Part shown: one piece after another, positions 62,795 through 64,000 of the stretch | Numbering within the stretch: the stretch's first letter is position 1 | How the letters are laid out: each line of letters begins with the position of its first letter | Assembly (NCBI RefSeq): GCF_003014575.1 | Contig: NZ_PYGF01000011.1 | Coordinates: 89,463-153,462, forward strand | DNA: 64,000 nucleotides | Direction of reading: 5' to 3' | DNA from: Cecembia rubra | GTDB lineage: Bacteria > Bacteroidota > Bacteroidia > Cytophagales > Cyclobacteriaceae | The notes under the pieces: model-generated | Seen by the model: only the letters and a program-made list of their open reading frames with translations | The model's database searches: none | Told to the model about the DNA's origin: nothing | Program-made: the position numbers and the translations under genes

Positions 62795-63769
62795 ATGCTC
62801 AGAAGACCAAGAAGAAACAGAAAGTCACAAGGTATCCGCGATATGGTTGAAGAAACCAGGTTGTCCGTGAAGGATTTTATTTTTCCTTTATTTTTGATAG
62901 ATGGGATCAACCAAAAAGTAGAAGTAGCTTCCATGCCTGGGATTTTCAGGCTTTCTCTGGATTTAATGTTAAAAGAAATTGAGGAGTGCTTGACTCTTGG
63001 CATTAAGGCCTTTGATATTTTTCCGGCTTATCCTGAGACCAAAAAAGATAAATTTGCCACAGAAAGTTATAATCCTGATACTTTTTATCTGAAAGCCATA
63101 CAAAAGATCAAGACTACTTTTCCTGAGGCAGTAGTGATGACAGATGTAGCGATGGATCCCTACAGTTCGGATGGACATGATGGTTTGGTTCATGATGGCA
63201 AAATCCTGAATGATGAGACCTTGGAAATATTGGGCAAAATGTCATTGGCACAGGCACAGGCAGGGGCTGATATCCTAGGCCCCTCGGATATGATGGATGG
63301 TAGGGTAGGCTATATCAGAAGTATCTTGGATGAGCATGGCTATACCGACGTATCGATAATGTCTTATACAGCCAAATATGCCTCTGCATTTTATGGCCCT
63401 TTTCGGGATGCCTTGGATTCTGCCCCGAAGATGGGCGATAAAAAAACCTACCAAATGGATCCAGCCAATTATTATGAGGCATTGATTGAAGCAGATTTGG
63501 ATACTGAAGAAGGTGCAGATTTCCTGATGGTTAAGCCAGCTTTAGCTTATCTGGATGTCATCCGCCTGTTGGAAGACAACTCGAACCTGCCTATTGCTGC
63601 TTACAATGTCAGTGGAGAATATGCCATGATCAAAGCATCTGCCCAAAAGGGCTGGCTGGACGGAGAAAGGGCCATGCTGGAAAGTCTCCTCAGCATCAAG
63701 CGTGCAGGGGCGAAAGTGATTTTAAGTTATTTTGCAAAGGAATTTGGTTTGTTGGAAAAGAACAGGTAA
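62795..63769 (+). CDS. hemB: porphobilinogen synthase (delta-aminolevulinic acid dehydratase)
   Basis: 324 residues; condenses two 5-aminolevulinate molecules to porphobilinogen in heme synthesis. Schiff-base lysines are visible in SYTAKYASAFYGPFRDA and DFLMVKPALAYLD. The metal-site region reads DVAMDPYSSDGHDGLV, with Asp/Ala where zinc enzymes have three Cys, so this is the zinc-independent (Mg2+/K+-type) form. RPRRNRKSQGIRDMV near the N-terminus is typical. Single gene, own promoter. Confidence 0.96.
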   Translation: MLRRPRRNRKSQGIRDMVEETRLSVKDFIFPLFLIDGINQKVEVASMPGIFRLSLDLMLKEIEECLTLGIKAFDIFPAYPETKKDKFATESYNPDTFYLKAIQKIKTTFPEAVVMTDVAMDPYSSDGHDGLVHDGKILNDETLEILGKMSLAQAQAGADILGPSDMMDGRVGYIRSILDEHGYTDVSIMSYTAKYASAFYGPFRDALDSAPKMGDKKTYQMDPANYYEALIEADLDTEEGADFLMVKPALAYLDVIRLLEDNSNLPIAAYNVSGEYAMIKASAQKGWLDGERAMLESLLSIKRAGAKVILSYFAKEFGLLEKNR

Positions 63770-63820
63770 ATGATTTTTTTCCCAAAGGAAGGTTTAAACT
63801 TAGATTTTATCGAAAAATAC

Positions 63821-64000
63821 GACACTATCCCGATAAGTGTGTAAACTTTAAATTATGATTTTATGGTCAGGTTTCAAGAAGCCTGACCCTATCACCAAAT
63901 ATAATCAGGAAACTGTTAAGGATAGTACCCCAGTCTCGAATGGGCATAGTCCATTTTTTCGATGCTTCCCTTGCAGCGAGGAAAACAGACTTCATAACAG
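63821..64000 (-). mobile_element. one end of an IS256-family insertion sequence, cut by window edge
   Basis: The transposase end (63867-64000) is followed outward by GACACTATCCCGATAAGTGT starting at 63821, which looks like a terminal inverted repeat; sequence before it (63770-63820) is host-like. The exact tip and any target duplication cannot be set without the other end, which lies past the window. Confidence 0.65.
63867..64000 (-). CDS. IS256-family (mutator-type) transposase, C-terminal fragment
   Basis: The last 43 codons of a minus-strand gene whose start lies beyond the window. The translation [19 protein letters not shown], then [19 protein letters not shown], is the diagnostic C-terminus of IS256-type transposases ([11 protein letters not shown]). 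Stop TGA at 63867-63869 lies in a GGTCAGG / CCTGACC hairpin (63865-63888). The frame is intact as far as visible; catalytic residues are out of view. Confidence 0.85.
   Translation of the reverse strand, partial: VMKSVFLAAREASKKWTMPIRDWGTILNSFLIIFGDRVRLLET

Noticed and set aside
1..64000. tRNA, rRNA, prophage, toxin-antitoxin or known anti-phage systems
   Set aside because: Read through on both strands; no gene or RNA resembling these was recognised.

Overview
The window looks like chromosomal DNA of a Bacteroidota member of the order Cytophagales, most likely family Cyclobacteriaceae (Algoriphagus/Belliella type). Support: a SusC/SusD pair, CRTAC1-type FG-GAP proteins, a DUF4221 lipoprotein and a 6-bladed beta-propeller lipoprotein, many lipoproteins with a Cys after a hydrophobic N-terminus, the rpmB-rpmG-DUF4295-ftsY block, Bacteroidota-style -7 boxes (TAnnTTTG), TTG starts and AT-rich spacers. 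The window is mostly core metabolism and housekeeping. I saw no rRNA, tRNA, CRISPR array, prophage or recognisable defence island. Genus assignment is an inference.

Layout. 1-6171: two tandem FG-GAP (VCBS) proteins overlapping by 4 bp, then a vanadium-haloperoxidase-like lipoprotein with all vanadate ligands. 6269-8062: rsmG, a purine-rich repeat tract, a terminator and the remnant of a beta-propeller gene. 8063-12899: a glycerol regulon (glpF, glpK, glpD on minus; a divergent DeoR regulator on plus). 13420-18041: a SusC/SusD pair without linked enzymes. 18137-22198: histidine phosphatase, RluA-type pseudouridine synthase, RF3 (prfC), an unknown secreted protein. 22455-31769: orphan histidine kinase, Dps, lipA, OsmC, an ECF sigma operon with a beta-barrel protein and a double-FKBP lipoprotein, serine dehydratase, membrane protein, Ca2+/Na+ antiporter. 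31776-37141: upp, divergent from an IlvD/Edd dehydratase + SDR + DinB + acetoacetate-decarboxylase-like + SDR run. 37199-42382: envelope proteins (DUF6268, DUF2147, lipoproteins), an M20 peptidase, a Pr6Pr membrane protein. 42539-49565: GH13 amylase lipoprotein, hmgA, a Y1-transposase-like protein lacking its tyrosine, a PafA-like phosphatase, an Xaa-Pro aminopeptidase. 49687-56107: CarboxypepD_reg protein, ArsR regulator, YjjG-like phosphatase, pruA, two propeller lipoproteins. 56292-57996: ftsY, DUF4295, rpmG, rpmB. 58400-63769: DUF5522, rocD with a Cys insert, HAD phosphatase, phosphate-selective porin, hemB. 63821-64000: one end of an IS256-family element.

How the genes work together. glpFKD plus the regulator make a complete glycerol uptake and oxidation module. 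rocD and pruA are both steps of ornithine/proline breakdown to glutamate, though 5 kb apart; hmgA and sdaA add tyrosine and serine catabolism. The IlvD/Edd dehydratase and its SDR neighbour suggest sugar-acid oxidation. Three translation genes (rpmB, rpmG, DUF4295) sit with ftsY.

The most unusual signals are non-coding or small: a two-copy intergenic repeat about 175 bp long (12941 and 22234); purine-rich ACAAGA tracts at four loci, two of them between a stop codon and its terminator; an 11-bp GAAATA-type tandem repeat at two loci; the HUH protein without catalytic Tyr; an ornithine aminotransferase with a four-Cys insert; and two LacI-operator-like palindromes upstream of susC and the amylase gene. 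I found no strong candidate for a wholly new multi-gene system.
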